This document shows positions 12,836 through 24,820 of a DNA stretch of 64,000 nt, in pieces. The stretch is taken from the NCBI GenBank assembly GCA_025403435.1, contig CM046331.1:31343893-31407892 (forward strand). Direction: 5' to 3'. Every line of letters begins with the position of its first letter. Within the stretch, counting starts at the first letter, position 1. Both the position numbers and the translations under genes were made by a program. The notes under the pieces were generated by a model, which did no database searches, was not told the DNA's origin, and saw only the letters and a program-made list of their open reading frames with translations. Source of the stretch: Artocarpus heterophyllus. Lineage: Eukaryota > Streptophyta > Magnoliopsida > Rosales > Moraceae.

Positions 12836-15800
12836 ATGAAGGCTCACCAACGAAGAGTGAGCCAAGCTACTATCAGCTTGATAACAGATGAATACGGTGA
12901 GGACATTATTTCATTTCGAAGTGATGAGGCATTCAGGCTCGACACTCTACGTGACAATGCTTTGATTGTTAAGCTCAACATCATGCATTGCAAAATTGGT
13001 AGAATATTGGTTGACAATGGAAGTTCTACCAACATCTTATTCCTCCCGACATTGAAGGAGGTGGATCGAGAAATCTACTACATCATTGGTAGGTCTCAAT
13101 GGTGAAGCGACAATAGCCATTGGGAAAATTAAACTCCCGATTTATGCAGCCGTGAAAACAAGATGACGAGTTTTCTTGTTATGGATTGCCCCTTAGGGTA
13201 TAACATCATTCTTGGGTGGCCTTGGATACATGCCATGAGGGTCGTCCCGTCAACATACCACCAGATGATCAGGTTCCCAACGAAGTGAGGGATCAAAGAG
13301 ATTCGAGGAAGCTAGGAGGCAATGAGGAGCTATTATGTCACAGCTATGAAGCAAAAGAAAGCTTTATAGCAATTACAGATGAGTTAACAGAACAGATCAG
13401 GTAATCAGGATTGTGTCGAATTGATATTGGAGCAGCTTGTTGAAGTTTAAATTGATCCAAAAGGTGAAAGATGTACTGTGAAGATCGGGTCACAAATCGA
13501 CCCTGGGGTAAAGTCGCAAATAATTGATTTTCTTAAAGCTAATAATGATTGTTTCACTTGGTCTCATGTAGACATGCTAGGAATCGGTCCTTGCATAATC
13601 TCACATTGGCTCAATAATGATCCAAACCACAGACCTATGTGGCAGAAGAGAAGAAAACTTGGAATCAAGCGAAACAACATCGTGAAAGATGAAGTGCGAA
13701 GACTACTAGAAGATAGGTTTATTCATCCCGTACAATATCCAGATTGGTTTGCCAACGTGGTGATTGTGAAGAAGAAAAATGGGAAGTGGCAGATGTGCAT
13801 GGATTTCAAGGATTTGAACAAAGCTTGTCTTAAGGATAGTTATCCATTGCCACATATCGATCGCCTCGTCGACGCGATAGTTAGCCATGAGATTTTGAGC
13901 TTTCGCGACGCTTTTTCTAGATACAACTAGATTCTCCTACACCCGGAGGACCAAGAGAAACCACATTTATCACTGAGTAGGGGATTTTTTGTTTCAAAGT
14001 TATGCCCTTTGGATTGAAGAATATGCAAGAGCTACTTATTAGAGGCTGGTCAACATGATGTTCGACCATTAAATCGATAAGAACATGAAAGTTTACATTG
14101 ATGACATGTTGGTCAAGTCTTTGCAGGCCCACCTCCATGTTCAACATCTGCAAGAATGCTTCGACATTTTCCAAAAATATACTATGAAGTTGAATCTAGA
14201 GAAGTGCACATTTGGGGTGGCGAGCAGTATGTTCTTGGGTTACCTAGTGACGAAACATGGAATCAAAGCAAACCCAGACTGGATTAAAGCCTTCCAATTG
14301 ATGCCATCGCTGAGAACCAAGTGCGAGATACGAAAACTGATTGGTTGAGTCGCCGCACTCAGTCCATTCATAGCCTGGTCCGTGGACAAATGCCTTTCAT
14401 TTTTCCAGTTGCTCAAGAAAAGTACAAAGTTTGAATGGAATAAACGATGAGAAGAAGCGTTCCAAGAATTAAAGAGATACTTGACCACTTCACTGATCCT
14501 CTGGAAGCCTAAAAATGGAGAGCCACTCTTTCTATACTTGGCGGTTTTGGAAACTATAGTGAATTCAGCCCTAGGCTGAGAGGAAGATACAATCCAAAAA
14601 TCAGTTTTCTTCGTAAGCTACACCATGCTGAATACCAAAATAGGGTACTCTGTTTTTGAAAAGCTTATCCTTGCGCTTGTCACGTCAGCTCGAAAGCTCT
14701 GTCTGTACTTTCAAGGCCATATTATTGTGGTGTTGTCGTCTCATGAAAGTTATCTTGTACAAATCGAATGTCTTCGGAAGACTGACAAAATGGACCGTTG
14801 AGTTGATAGAGTTCAACATCGAATACAGACGTCGGACGGCACTAAAAGCTCAAGTACTCGCAGATTTTGTTGCCGAATTGACGTACAGGCTGGACAAGCA
14901 AGGATCGAAGTGATGGACCATGCAAGTCAATGGATTCAACAATGAACAAGGATCAGGACTAGGAGTGCTACTAAAGTCACCAATTAGCAAGGAAATCGAG
15001 CAGAGTTTTCAACTGGGATTCAAAGCCACAAAAAATAAGCCGAATATGAGGCTATGGTTGCTGGTATAAGGCTTGCTACCATGCTGGGGGCTTTTGAACT
15101 TATTGTGGAAAGTGACTCCACAATGATAGTTAACCAGATAAACGTAGATTATGAAGCCTAAGATGAGAAGATGCTTTTATATGTAAAGCTTGTTAGCAAG
15201 CTCAAGGCACAGTTTGATCATTTCAAAGTGAAGTACATCCCATGAGTGTAGAGCTTTAGAGCTGATGCACTTGCTAGTTTAGGATCTTTAGCCGAAGTCA
15301 GTGAGAGAAGAATAATTCCCTTGGAATCGATTGACAATCCAAACATTGAGTTGGCTGAGGAAACAAATTATGTGGACCCAAGGGATGATTGGAGGATGCC
15401 CATTGAGATGTACATACCTGATGGATGGTTACCTGAAGACAAGTAGCCAACGAGAAAGATTAAAGTTCAAGCTGCACAATATTGCTTGATCGATGAGAAG
15501 CTCTATAGGCGTTCCTTCACAGGTCCCTATCTTCGTTGTTTAGAAGAAGACGAGGTCGAGAGGGTTATTTGGGAGGTACATGAAGGTTTATGTGGCAACC
15601 ACTCAGGGAAAAGATAATTGTGTAAAAAGTTAAGAGGCAAGGATTCTACTGGCCAACCATGCAAAGCAATTGTGAGAACTTTGCTAAGAAGCGTGACAGT
15701 TGCCAGAGACATGCCCTTAGCATTCATCAGCCTATTGAGGAACTTTCTTCAGTCAGTTTACTATACCCGTTCATGAAGCACTAATGGATGTGGTCAGACC

Positions 15801-16626
15801 ATTTTCTCCTACACCTGGGCAAGTCACGTACCTTCTCGTCCTTACAGATTATTTCTCTAAGTGGTTCGAAGCGAAAGCATTTGCGGATGTTAAAGAGCGA
15901 GATGTTGAAAGATTCATTTGGAGGAATATCATCTATTGGTTTGGTGTGCCAAGGGAGATCGTCACCAATAGTGGCTCCAAATTTATTTTCTTGTCCTTCA
16001 AGAAGTTTGCCATGACTAGGACATTATTTTAAGCTTCTCCACATTGAGGTACCCACAAGAAAACGGGCAGGCAGAAGTGACGAATAAGATAATCATGAAG
16101 AACCTGAAGAAGAAACTGGAGGCTAAGAAAGGCCGTTGGGTCAAAGAGTTTACCATGGTGCTTTGGGCCTATCGAACGACTCCGAAAAGGGTGACTAATG
16201 GGTCACCTTTTTCTATCATATACGGAACAGAAGCTATAATCCCTGCAGAAGTAGTCGCTCGCGACCTTTGGGTCAATTATTCACTCCTAAATGAAGCGAA
16301 GAATGACGAAATGATGTAGGATTCATTGGAATTAATAGAGGAAAAGAGGGATAATGCTTTCTATCTCCTTGGATGTTACCAGCAAGCAGTCGCCAGGTAT
16401 ACATCTAGAAGGTCAAAGTCAGGAAGTTCCAGGAACGTAAACTCGCACTCCAAAAAGTTTTTCAGAAAACGAAGAAGCTTATGTCCGTAAATTGGCAGCT
16501 AACTGAGAAGGTTCTTATCGAATTTGGTTTGTCTTTTGAGATAGGGTCTATAAGTTAAAGAAGCTTGATGGATCGACCATTACCAAAAGCTGAAGCTCAC
16601 ATCACCTAAAGAAGTACTATGTCTAA
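12836..16626 (+). pseudogene. Tat-type pol (protease, RT, two RNase H, integrase), degraded
   Basis: In order: an aspartic protease with the lineage-typical active site VDNGSS (about 13010), RT beginning near 13478 with VVIVKKKNGKWQMCMDFKDLN and YIDDMLVKS (about 14090), and a first RNase H that ends at LKAQVLADFVAEL (about 14850-14890). A second RNase H follows (NGFNNEQGSGLGV, GFKATKNK, about 14930-15290). The integrase has a zinc-binding region near 15590-15720, the core (FSKWFEAKAF, about 15855) and the NGQAEVTNK motif (about 16063), and ends in HHLKKYYV near 16620. Frames shift repeatedly and many stops are present. Two RNase H domains in tandem mark the Tat branch of gypsy elements. Confidence 0.85.
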
Positions 16627-16804
16627 CACTCTAGATTTTTATCGAGTTCCTATTCTACTTTGTACAATTGAACTACATTCTACTTGATCCCCACACATGG
16701 TTATGTAGGTAGCTCATGAACTATATAAACGAATGCAGCCACTTTATTAATTCAAATTTTATTTTCCTTGGATTACCAACAAGCTGTTTTTGGGTCAAGT
16801 CACT

Positions 16805-17595
16805 ATGATTTCTGCTTAACATCTTCATGGCTCAACTTTAGACTCGACCAGCTCGATTCGAACACAATCTTGCAATGCCATCTTCATGGCTTAACTTTAG
16901 ACTCAACTAGCTTGATTCAAACACAATCTTGCAATGCCATTTTCATGGCTAAACTTCAGACCGGACCAGCTCGATCCGAACACAATCTTGCAATGCCATC
17001 TTCATGGCTCAACTTCGGACTCAACCAACTTGATCCGAACACAATCTTGCAATGCCATCTTCATGGCCTAACTTCAGACTCGATCAACTCGTTTTGAATT
17101 CCTGAGAAGCCATCTTTATGGCTTAAGTTCGGACTCGATCAACTTGATCTGAATTCACTTATGTAACGCCATCTTCATGGATTAAGTTTAGACTCGATCA
17201 AATCGATCCAACTTTATATACATAACAACAGAGCTGTGTTTTGGACTCGATCAATTCGATCCAAACTTGCCCTCATCGAAAAAACTTATGCCATCATGGC
17301 TCAACACCAATGCCGATTCGATCAACTATCCTAGAATTTGATCTCACATCGCCATCTTCATGGCTAATTGGATTCAATCGACTCTCCTAGAATTCGATCT
17401 CACATAGCCATCTTTATGGCTCAATCTAACATTGAATTCAATCAAATCTCTTAAAGTTCCATCTTCATTGCCATCTATTTGGTTTAGGCCAACCCATGGC
17501 TCGAACAACTTGTTAAGGGTTTTGATATACATTGATCCTTTTGGATCCAATTGAGTACTATCACCATGATTTGCCATCCTCATGGCATTTCCCTA
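16805..17595. repeat. 58-60-bp tandem repeat in the Tat 3' untranslated region
   Basis: About 12 units follow pol. The first five or so are regular at 59-60 bp, with ACACAATCTTGCAATGCC and GACTCGA..CTCGAT blocks; later units are degenerate. Each unit carries GCCATcttcATGGC, a 5-bp inverted repeat with a 4-base centre. Hypervariable tandem repeats in the 3' region are known for Tat/Ogre elements and can seed satellites. Confidence 0.85.
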
Positions 17596-17879
17596 GCACA
17601 CTAATCAATCCATCATGTATTTGTGTGATAGTTTGAATTCTTCATCAATTTCTATCAAGTACTTGATAGCTAATTATATTTTATGAATTATGAGATAGTT
17701 GAAGTTTAGACTCATGCAAAGTTAAATTTTGTTTGGGAGAATAAAGCTGTTCGATACAATTCATTCAAATAAAGGTACAAATTGTTTGAACATGGAGAAA
17801 TAAAAAACATAATGAAATAAATTTTTCTACGATGTTTCCCCCTTAGTAAATTGGATGTTTCCACCATTGGTGGATTCGA

Positions 17880-19862
17880 CAATCGGGGGCTCGACAAGTT
17901 GCTTGCCTGATGATGACACCTTGACTCTAGAGTCTTGAGTAGCAGGCTCAGTCGTCACTTCCTCACGGACCGACTCGCTTTCATCGATGACGTAAACATT
18001 GGAGTCGTCTGAAGGTAGCAGCTCCCTCAGTTCCTTGATTTCCTCGCCGATTACCTCGACACTGAGTTTGCTTGATTGAACTCCATTAAAGCCTTAAGTC
18101 GTGCCTTGAAGGAGGAAGTGCCGTGGACTTCAAGTAGTTGCTCCTTGATGTCTTCAATCTCTTTATCTTTTGCCTTCACCGATTTTGTTAAAGTGATGAC
18201 CTTTTCCTCTTCTAGACAAAGCCCGCTGCCCAAGTTTATTAATCTCTCATTTGACCTAGCAAAGGTAGTGACCGCATTGTGGATTTCTTTTTTCCTGTCA
18301 TCTCTCTCAGACCAAACCTTCCTAAGCTCTTTTCCAAGCTCCTTATTTTTCAATAGCTCTTGCTCGTACTTGTGAGATGCTTTGTTTGCAAAGATATTGT
18401 GAAGTAGAAGGGCCTGTATGACAGAGAAGTTTAGTATGAATCAACTTAAACGAACTCAAACCATATGAAAATGATTTTATAATTTACCTGTCCCATAGTC
18501 ACAGTCGATTCATTATATAGCCAAGAAAAAAGCTTCCCACCTAAAAGTTCTTTGTCTTTGTTGAAGTAAAAATTTATAGTTGCTCTTGTCGTCGCCTCTT
18601 TGTCTTGGGTGATGCTAACATCCTCTGGGACATCAAGGGTTATCTCGGGAACCCTTGTTTCGACGTCTTTGGCTGAAGTAGAAGGCTTAGTCCCTTTCCT
18701 TTTCTTCGACGCTGGGGGCTGTATGTCGAAAGGAAGAGGTGGAGGAATATTGGATGAATTGATTGGAAGGGTTGCCTTTTTTAAAATCAAAGGCTCACCA
18801 AGGTCATTCTTCTTTTTCTTCGTTGCTTTATCCGTAGCTTTCTTCCTTCTTATCTCACCAATTGAAGGCAATGTTACCTTCATTTTTGATGCCGGGGCTT
18901 CTGAGAGAAGAACGTCTTCGTCAGATAAGGGTGTAATATATTTTGACGGACTATACAGCCACTGAAGTGCACCACGACAAACAAAAACCCAATTGATTCA
19001 TTTTGGAAATCGATTAGGAATATCTATTGGGATTTCTTTGAAATGCTTCCAAATTGACTACCTTCCGAGTCAATCAAGGTGAGAGATTTCAGCCCAAGTC
19101 TACCCTTTCAGTGCAAGCAATGCGTCCAACCTCGCTTGGAACTCTTTGCCAATGGGTGCTTGATGGTTCAGCTTGTAATCTACAAAAATATAATGGTAAG
19201 GATTGGTTGGAATTACTGTTTGAAATAAACTTAGGTGTTAGTCCTTGCCAATATGACCAAATGCAAATGGGAAGGGGAATCGAGTAGTTAGTTCAAAAGA
19301 ATCGCGGTTGATTGACATGAAGAAGTATCTCTCTTCCTAATGTTTGTCCACATTAACAAATTCTATAATGAGTTGCTTCGACTGCCGGAATACAAAGCAA
19401 AAGCAGCCTGGGTTTTTATTGTTCGACTTCAAATAATAGCACCAGAGAAAGTCGTATATATCGAAGTCAATGCTAGCCTCCTCTATTAGTACCATAAGAG
19501 CTATAAGTAGTCGAACCCCCATTTGGCATAAGTTGAGTCAAGGAGATGTCGAAGTTGCCGATGATTTCTATCATAAACTCTGGAATTGGCAATCAAAGAC
19601 CAAGCTCGAACCACTTTGTGTATACACAAAACCAGTTGTCGTTTTGTGTATCTACTAGTTCCTTCGGATAAGGCAAACACATTTTAACTGAGGATGGGAC
19701 TCTATACTTTGACCTAATCATCAGCAAATCCCCCTCAATCAAGATAGACTCTGGATTCTTCGTAAAAAAGGATACTCCTTTAGTGGGAGAAATATACTTC
19801 TTCTTTTTTCGAGTGATTTGATTTGGTTGACTCTTTTTGAAGGACCTGCTAGTTGGTTTCAC
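17880..19862 (-). pseudogene. Antisense ORF of the Tat element, degraded
   Basis: Reading minus from 19862, a basic N-terminus leads to YRVPSSVKMCLPYPKELV and WFCVYTKWFELGL (about 19593-19700). A segment like LIALMVLIEEASIDFDIYDF follows (about 19440-19515), then a Lys/Pro-rich linker (about 18600-18880) and a coiled-coil-rich C-terminal part (18051-18353, for example SVKAKDKEIEDIKEQLLE). This matches the additional antisense ORF described for Tat-lineage elements, whose function is unknown. Three or more frame breaks and stops are present. The strand is opposite to gag-pol. Confidence 0.7.
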
Positions 19863-20039
19863 TCTTCCCCTGGGTTCATTGCCTCTCGGCTAGTCCCAAC
19901 GCCACCAACTCTGAACTTGATTCGATTATGGACTATTGATGAATCATTTTGTCAACTCCTCTTTTGTCGCTACTTAACTAGGGATCCTCGCTACTACTTA
20001 TGCTCGAATCGATCACAATTACATTTGACAATATTATAG

Positions 20040-20691
20040 AAACAAGTTTTTCAAAGGAAGTCTGGGGCTTTGAAGATCTAAGGTCTAAGAGGATCCTAGA
20101 ATATGAAGAATCTCAGCAGTTCATAAAGTTCTAAACTCGTGATAGACAAACAGGCCAGGGAATCGCTGGTTTTCTCAAAAAATGGCATGGAAATGGTATC
20201 AAAAAGCTCAAAATTGAAAGAGAAACAAGGTTATGGAAAGAAATTGCAAGAAAATCAAAAGAAAAGAGAGAAATCTTGCTTGGAAATTGCTACAAAACTT
20301 TGAGAAAATGAAAGAAAATCACCTTGAGTTTGAAGAAGAAGAAGCAAAATGAAGAGGAGAGAGAAAATGTATGTTATATACTGCCTGAAGGAGTCTGATT
20401 GAGGGTTGAGATCAATTCAAAACAAGTTGATCCAAGGGCTAGGGTTTTGCGTCTTTTCAAATTCTTGCTCAAATCGAGGCGGTGTCCTTTCAAATCAGAT
20501 GCATACATTAGTGCTGCAGAGATATTTTGGAGCTTTCCAATTGCGTTATGACACATGTTATAGGTAGTTAAGTATCACAATTTTTTGAGGAAGGGTAATG
20601 ATTCAAGTACGGACGCAAAATCTCAATCAAGGCGACGTGCTGTCAGACTAAAGTTTGATCTATGATAACTTTTGTAGTCAATTATATCAAC
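20040..20691. other. Tat 3' non-coding region
   Basis: No gene is seen between the antisense ORF start and the 3' LTR. The purine-rich stretch at 20200-20370 would be leader or promoter DNA of the antisense ORF. Confidence 0.5.
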
Positions 20692-20708
20692 TAAGGAAGG
20701 GAGCTAAC
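20692..20708 (+). other. Polypurine tract of the Tat element
   Basis: AAGGAAGGGAGCTAAC lies directly before the 3' LTR start TATTGGGGTA. This is the expected position for plus-strand priming. Confidence 0.7.
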
Positions 20709-20892
20709 TATTGGGGTACAATTCGGTCAGGCCCAAATTTCCCGCAGGCCTAGAATGATGGCCCATTGTTACAAATAAAACTAGTCGACTAGAGCAAAGC
20801 GACCCAAGATCTGTCTTCGAAGAGTAAATCGAGCCAAGGCTTTGTCTTATTCAATCGGTTCAATCCTGTATGATCTTCATGTGCACAGACTT
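20709..20892 (+). repeat. Tat 3' LTR, first part
   Basis: Matches 10290-10462 with scattered substitutions (for example TATTGGGGTACAATTCGG against TGTTGGGATATAATTCGG). It is interrupted after GACTT by the small LTR element and resumes at 24224. Confidence 0.9.
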
Positions 20893-21641
20893 TGTTGAGG
20901 GAAATCTTTACGATGAGAAAACCGTCTAAAGTTCATACCCTCTTAAAACTGAGCACCTGAACAGGTTGGCTGAAATGTCTAATCCGACCAAGACAGGACC
21001 TGTCCGACCAGGACAGGATCTGCCCGACCAGAGATCTATCTGACTAGGACAGGATCTGTCGAACCAGGGACCTGTCCGACCAGGACAGGATCTGCCCGAT
21101 CAAGGATTTGTCCAACTAGTGATCCGTCCGACCAGGACAGTATCTGTCCGACCAAAGACCTGCCCGACCAGGGACCCGTCCGACTAGGACAGGATCTATC
21201 CCACCAGGACCCGTCTGAGCAAGATCTGTCCGACTTACCCAAAGACCACCACGTGGCACCATCTCAACCCTCCGTTGGGCAATCCTCCTTCTCCGGAGAT
21301 CGTGACACCTGTCACTGGACACCTGGGTTATGGGCCAAACCGGTCCATACTCGAATCCAAGCTAAACTCTATAAATAGGAGTATCAACTCCACCACAAAG
21401 GTACGAGCATTCTTTCCTTGCCTACTCTGCCTCTCCCTTAGCTCTTCCCGGTCAGAACACTAATTTGAGCGTCAGAGTGTCCTTGGTAGGCACCAAACTG
21501 GTGTCCCCTTACTCCGAGGCCTTCTCTCCTCTTGCAGATCCGACCAGACTAGGCCGAGCCAAGCAGAATAGGAGGCAAAATAGGGAACCTGACCACCATA
21601 CATCCCCGCATGCGGTGTTGTGCTGAACTCAGGCATCAATA
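20893..21641 (+). repeat. 5' LTR of the small element
   Basis: Starts TGTTGAGGGAAATC and ends GGCATCAATA; the expected CA end is mutated to TA. At 20985-21235 it contains a degenerate minisatellite of GACCAGGACAGGATCTG-like units. Confidence 0.88.
21370..21377 (+). promoter_or_regulatory. TATA box in the 5' LTR of the small element
   Basis: TATAAATA, in the same context (AAACTCTATAAATAGGAG) as in the 3' LTR at 23952-23959. Probably the U3 promoter. Confidence 0.6.
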
Positions 21642-21662
21642 TTTTGGCGCTAGAAGGAGGGC
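21642..21662 (+). other. Putative primer-binding site of the small element
   Basis: TTTTGGCGCTAGAAGGAGG directly follows the 5' LTR. The TGGCGC core is common as a plant LTR-element primer site. I did not match it to a specific tRNA. Confidence 0.45.
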
Positions 21663-21717
21663 CCCGCGCCTTTCCAACAGCCTCAGCTCTTCCCCCCAGA
21701 CATTCCTTGGACTACTA

Positions 21718-23415
21718 ACCGAGACCCAAGGTCCAAGACGAAGAGTCTGACTAGGTCGGAGAAGGTTACGGCCGACCAGAGAAGGCCAGGTCCAGGCTAT
21801 GGCTGACCAGGTCTAGGATGAAGAGTCCAACCATGCTACAACCGAGACCCAAGGTCCAGGACGAAGAGTCTGACCAGGTCCGAGAAGGTTACGGCTGACC
21901 AGAGAGGCCAGGTCCAGGCTACGGCCGACCAGGTCCAGGATGAAGAGTCCAACCAGGCTACGACCGAGACCCAAGGTCCAGGACGAAGAGTCTGACTAGG
22001 TCCGAGAAGGTTACGGCCGACCAGAGAAGGCCAGTCCAGGCTACAGCCGACCAGGTCTAGGACGAAGAGTCCAACCAGGTTACGACCGAGACCCAAGGTC
22101 TAGGACGAAGAGTCCGACCAGGTCCGAGAAGGTTACGGCTGACCAGAGAGGCCAGGTCCAGGCTACGGCTGACCAGGTCCAGGACGAAGAGTCCAACCAG
22201 GCTACGACCGAGACCCAAGGTCTAGGACAAAGAGTCTGACTAGGTCCGAGAAGGTTACGGCCGACCAGAGAAGGCCAGGTCCAGGCTACGGTCGACCAGG
22301 TCCAAGACGAAGAGTCCAACCAGGCTACGACCAAGACCCAAGGTCTAGGACAAAGAGTCTGACCAGGTCCGACAAGGTTACAGCCGACCAGAGAGGCCAG
22401 GTCTAGGCTACGGCCGACCAGGTCCAGGACGAAGAGTCCAACCAGGCTACGACCGAGACCCAAGGTCCAGGACGAGAGTCCGACCAGGTCCGAGAAGGTT
22501 ACGACTGACCAAAGAGGCCAGGTCCAGGCTACGGCCGACCAGGTCTAGGACGAAGAGTCCAACCAGGCTACGACCGAGACCCAAGGTCTAAGACGAAGAG
22601 TCCGACTAGGTCTGAGAAGGTTATGGCCGACCAGAGAAGGCCAGGTCTAGGCTACGACCGACCAGGTCCAGGACGAAGAGTCCAACCAGGCTACGACCGA
22701 GACCCAAGGTCCAGGACGAAGAGTCTGACTAGGTCCGAGAAGGTTATGGCTGACCAGAGAAGCCAGGTCTAGGCTACGACCGACCAGGTCCAGGACGAAG
22801 AGTCCAACCAGGCTACGACCGAGACCCAAGGTCTAGGATGAAGAGTCTGACCAGGTTCGAGAAGGTTACGGCTGACCAGAGAGGCCAGGTCCAGGCTACG
22901 GCCAACCAGGTCCAGGACAAAGAGTCCAACCAGGCTATGACCGAGACCCAAGGTCCAGGACAAAGAGTCCGAGAAGGTTACGGCCGACCAGAGAAGGCCA
23001 GGTCCAGGCTACGGTCGACCAGGTCCAGGACGAAGAGTCCAACCAGTCTACGACCGAGACCCAAGGTCCAGGACAAAGAGTCTGACCAGGTCCGAGAAGG
23101 TTACGGCCGACCAGAGAGGCCAGGTCTAAGCTACGGCCAACCAGGTCTAGGACGAAGAGTCCAACCAGGCTACGACCGAGACCCAAGGTCCAGGACGAAG
23201 AGTCCGACCAGGTCCGACAAGGTTACGGCCGACCAAAGAGGCCAGGTCCAGGCTACGGCCGACCAGGTCTAGGACGAAGAGTCCAACCAAGCTACGACCG
23301 AGACCCAAGGTCTTGGACGAAGAGTCCGACCAGGTCTAAGAAGGTTACGATCGACTAGATAAGACCAGGTCTAGGCTACAACCGACCAGGTCTAGGGCGA
23401 AGAGTCCCGGCAGGA
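21718..23415. repeat. 122-bp tandem array, about 14 units
   Basis: Unit starts, anchored on ACCGAGACCCAAGGT, fall at 21718, 21841, 21963, 22085, 22207, 22330, 22452, 22573, 22696, 22818, 22940, 23053, 23175 and 23297. Spacing is 121-123 bp except for one 113-bp unit. Each unit itself holds related sub-blocks (GACCAGGTCCAGGACGAAGAGTC twice in variant form, each under 25 bp). Units differ mainly by C/T and A/G changes. Because 122 is not a multiple of 3, the open frames that cross it are not conserved coding sequence. Confidence 0.93.
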
Positions 23416-23495
23416 TATGCTCACAAAAAATATTTCCCAACCACATCAAGACTTCGATGCTGATGACCTCCACCACCAAAGTCTTAGGGGGCTAC

Positions 23496-24223
23496 TGTTG
23501 AGGAAAATCTTTATGATGAGAAAACCGTCTAAAGTTCATACCTTCTTAAAATCGAGCACCCGAATAGGTTGGCTGAAATGTCTAATCCAACCAGGACAGG
23601 ATCTGTCTGACCAGGACAGGATCTGCCCGACCAAGGACCCATCCGACCAGGATAGGATCTGCATGATCAGGGATATGTCCGACCAGTGATCCGTCCGACC
23701 AGGACAGTATCTATCCAACCAAGGACCTGCCCGATCAGGGACCCATCTAATCAGGACCCGTTCGACCAGGACAGGATCTATTTGACCAGGACCCGTCCAA
23801 GCAGGATCTGTCCGACTTACCCAAAGACCACCATGTGGCACCATCTCAACCTTCCGTTGGGCAATCCTCCTTCTCCGGAGATCATGACACCTGTCACTGG
23901 ACACCTGGGTTACGGGCCAAACTGGTCCATACCTGAATCCAAGCTAAACTCTATAAATAGGAGCATCAACTCCACCACAAAGGTACGGGCATTCTTCCCT
24001 TGCCTACTCTGCCTCTCCCTTAGCTTTTCCCAGTCATAACACTGACTTGAGCGTCGGAGTGTCCTTGGCAGGCACCAAACTGGTGTCCCCTTACTCTGAG
24101 GCCTTCCTTCCTCTTGCATATCCAACCAGACTAGGCCGAGCCAGATAAAACAGGAGGCAAAACAGGGAACCCGACCACCGTGCGTCCCTGCACATGGTGT
24201 TGTGCCGAACTCAGGCATCAACA
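23496..24223 (+). repeat. 3' LTR of the small element
   Basis: Starts TGTTGAGGAAAATC after a purine-rich tract and ends GGCATCAACA. It is close to the 5' LTR over its whole length apart from differences in the GACCAGGACAGG minisatellite. A TATA box lies at 23952-23959. Confidence 0.9.
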
Positions 24224-24820
24224 GACTCGTCAACTAAAGACAATCCAGATGCATTTCCAAGTGTTAGATCGACAGGATTGATCACCACGAGTTGACAGTT
24301 ATCAGCATAAACTGGTGGTTACTTACACGTCTGATCATGAACCAGAACATAGGGAAAGCATGATTCTTGCAACATGTTACAGGTCACCACATGTCCCACT
24401 ATTGCGGTTAGCCATTACTCATCACTCCACTTCGTCAAACGATTGGAGGTGGCGGTTCATCCCTGCTCTATATAAAGGGATAGCTTCTTTATTGTGAGGA
24501 ATATAGAAAAGCATATAGAAACTCCACCAAATTGAATTCTTATCTTTTCTTTATGCTCTCTTGTAATATGTACCCAAAAATCATATTATAGTCAAGTACA
24601 GTGGACGTAGCTTTTTTAATAGAGTGAACCATTCTAAATTCTACTTGTTGTATATTTATTTTTATAGTATTCTTTTATTCTTTCCATTGTAGTTTGATCT
24701 TGCACCTTCATTTAAAAGCTAATAGGTCCAATTAACAGTGATTTGAGGGCCCAAGTTTCTTAAATAAAACAAAAACAATCCGAAATATTTTTATATTTGA
24801 CTGTAGATAAACCGTCTACA
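24224..24820 (+). repeat. Tat 3' LTR, second part
   Basis: Continues the interrupted LTR from GACTCGTC to GTCTACA. It holds a TATA box (24468-24477) and an AT-rich 3' region. The truncated 5' LTR has no counterpart for this part. Confidence 0.8.
24468..24477 (+). promoter_or_regulatory. TATA box of the Tat LTR
   Basis: CTATATAAAGG in the second half of the 3' LTR, the usual place for a U3 promoter. Confidence 0.6.

Larger units (their letters stand above)
20893..24223 (+). mobile_element. Non-autonomous LTR retrotransposon with a 122-bp repeat interior
   Basis: Two direct LTRs of about 730-750 bp (20893-21641 and 23496-24223) enclose about 1.85 kb without retroviral genes. Flanks are GACTT (20888-20892) and GACTC (24224-24228), a TSD with one mismatch. 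A primer-binding-like site follows the left LTR. A purine tract, AGTCTTAGGGGGCTAC, precedes the right LTR. Nearly all of the interior is a tandem repeat. Mobilisation must have used proteins from another element. Confidence 0.88.
10290..24820 (+). mobile_element. Tat-type Ty3/gypsy retrotransposon, decayed
   Basis: The element starts TGTTGGGATA and ends GTCTACA, flanked by GTAAT at 10285-10289 and 24821-24825. The homologous empty site in the second copy of the segment (about 63095) has a single GTAAT in the same context, which confirms the boundaries. The order is: truncated 5' LTR, gag, protease, RT, two RNase H domains, integrase, a tandem repeat, an antisense ORF, a polypurine tract and the 3' LTR. 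An extra RNase H and antisense ORFs downstream of pol are known for the Tat lineage. All coding parts contain stops and frameshifts. The 3' LTR is split by a smaller LTR element (20893-24223). Confidence 0.9.

Noticed and set aside
22838..23272. Open frame of 144 codons, and several on the opposite strand, across the 122-bp array
   Set aside because: They arise because the repeat has few stop codons. 122 is not a multiple of 3, so the peptide changes frame from unit to unit and no unit frame is preserved.
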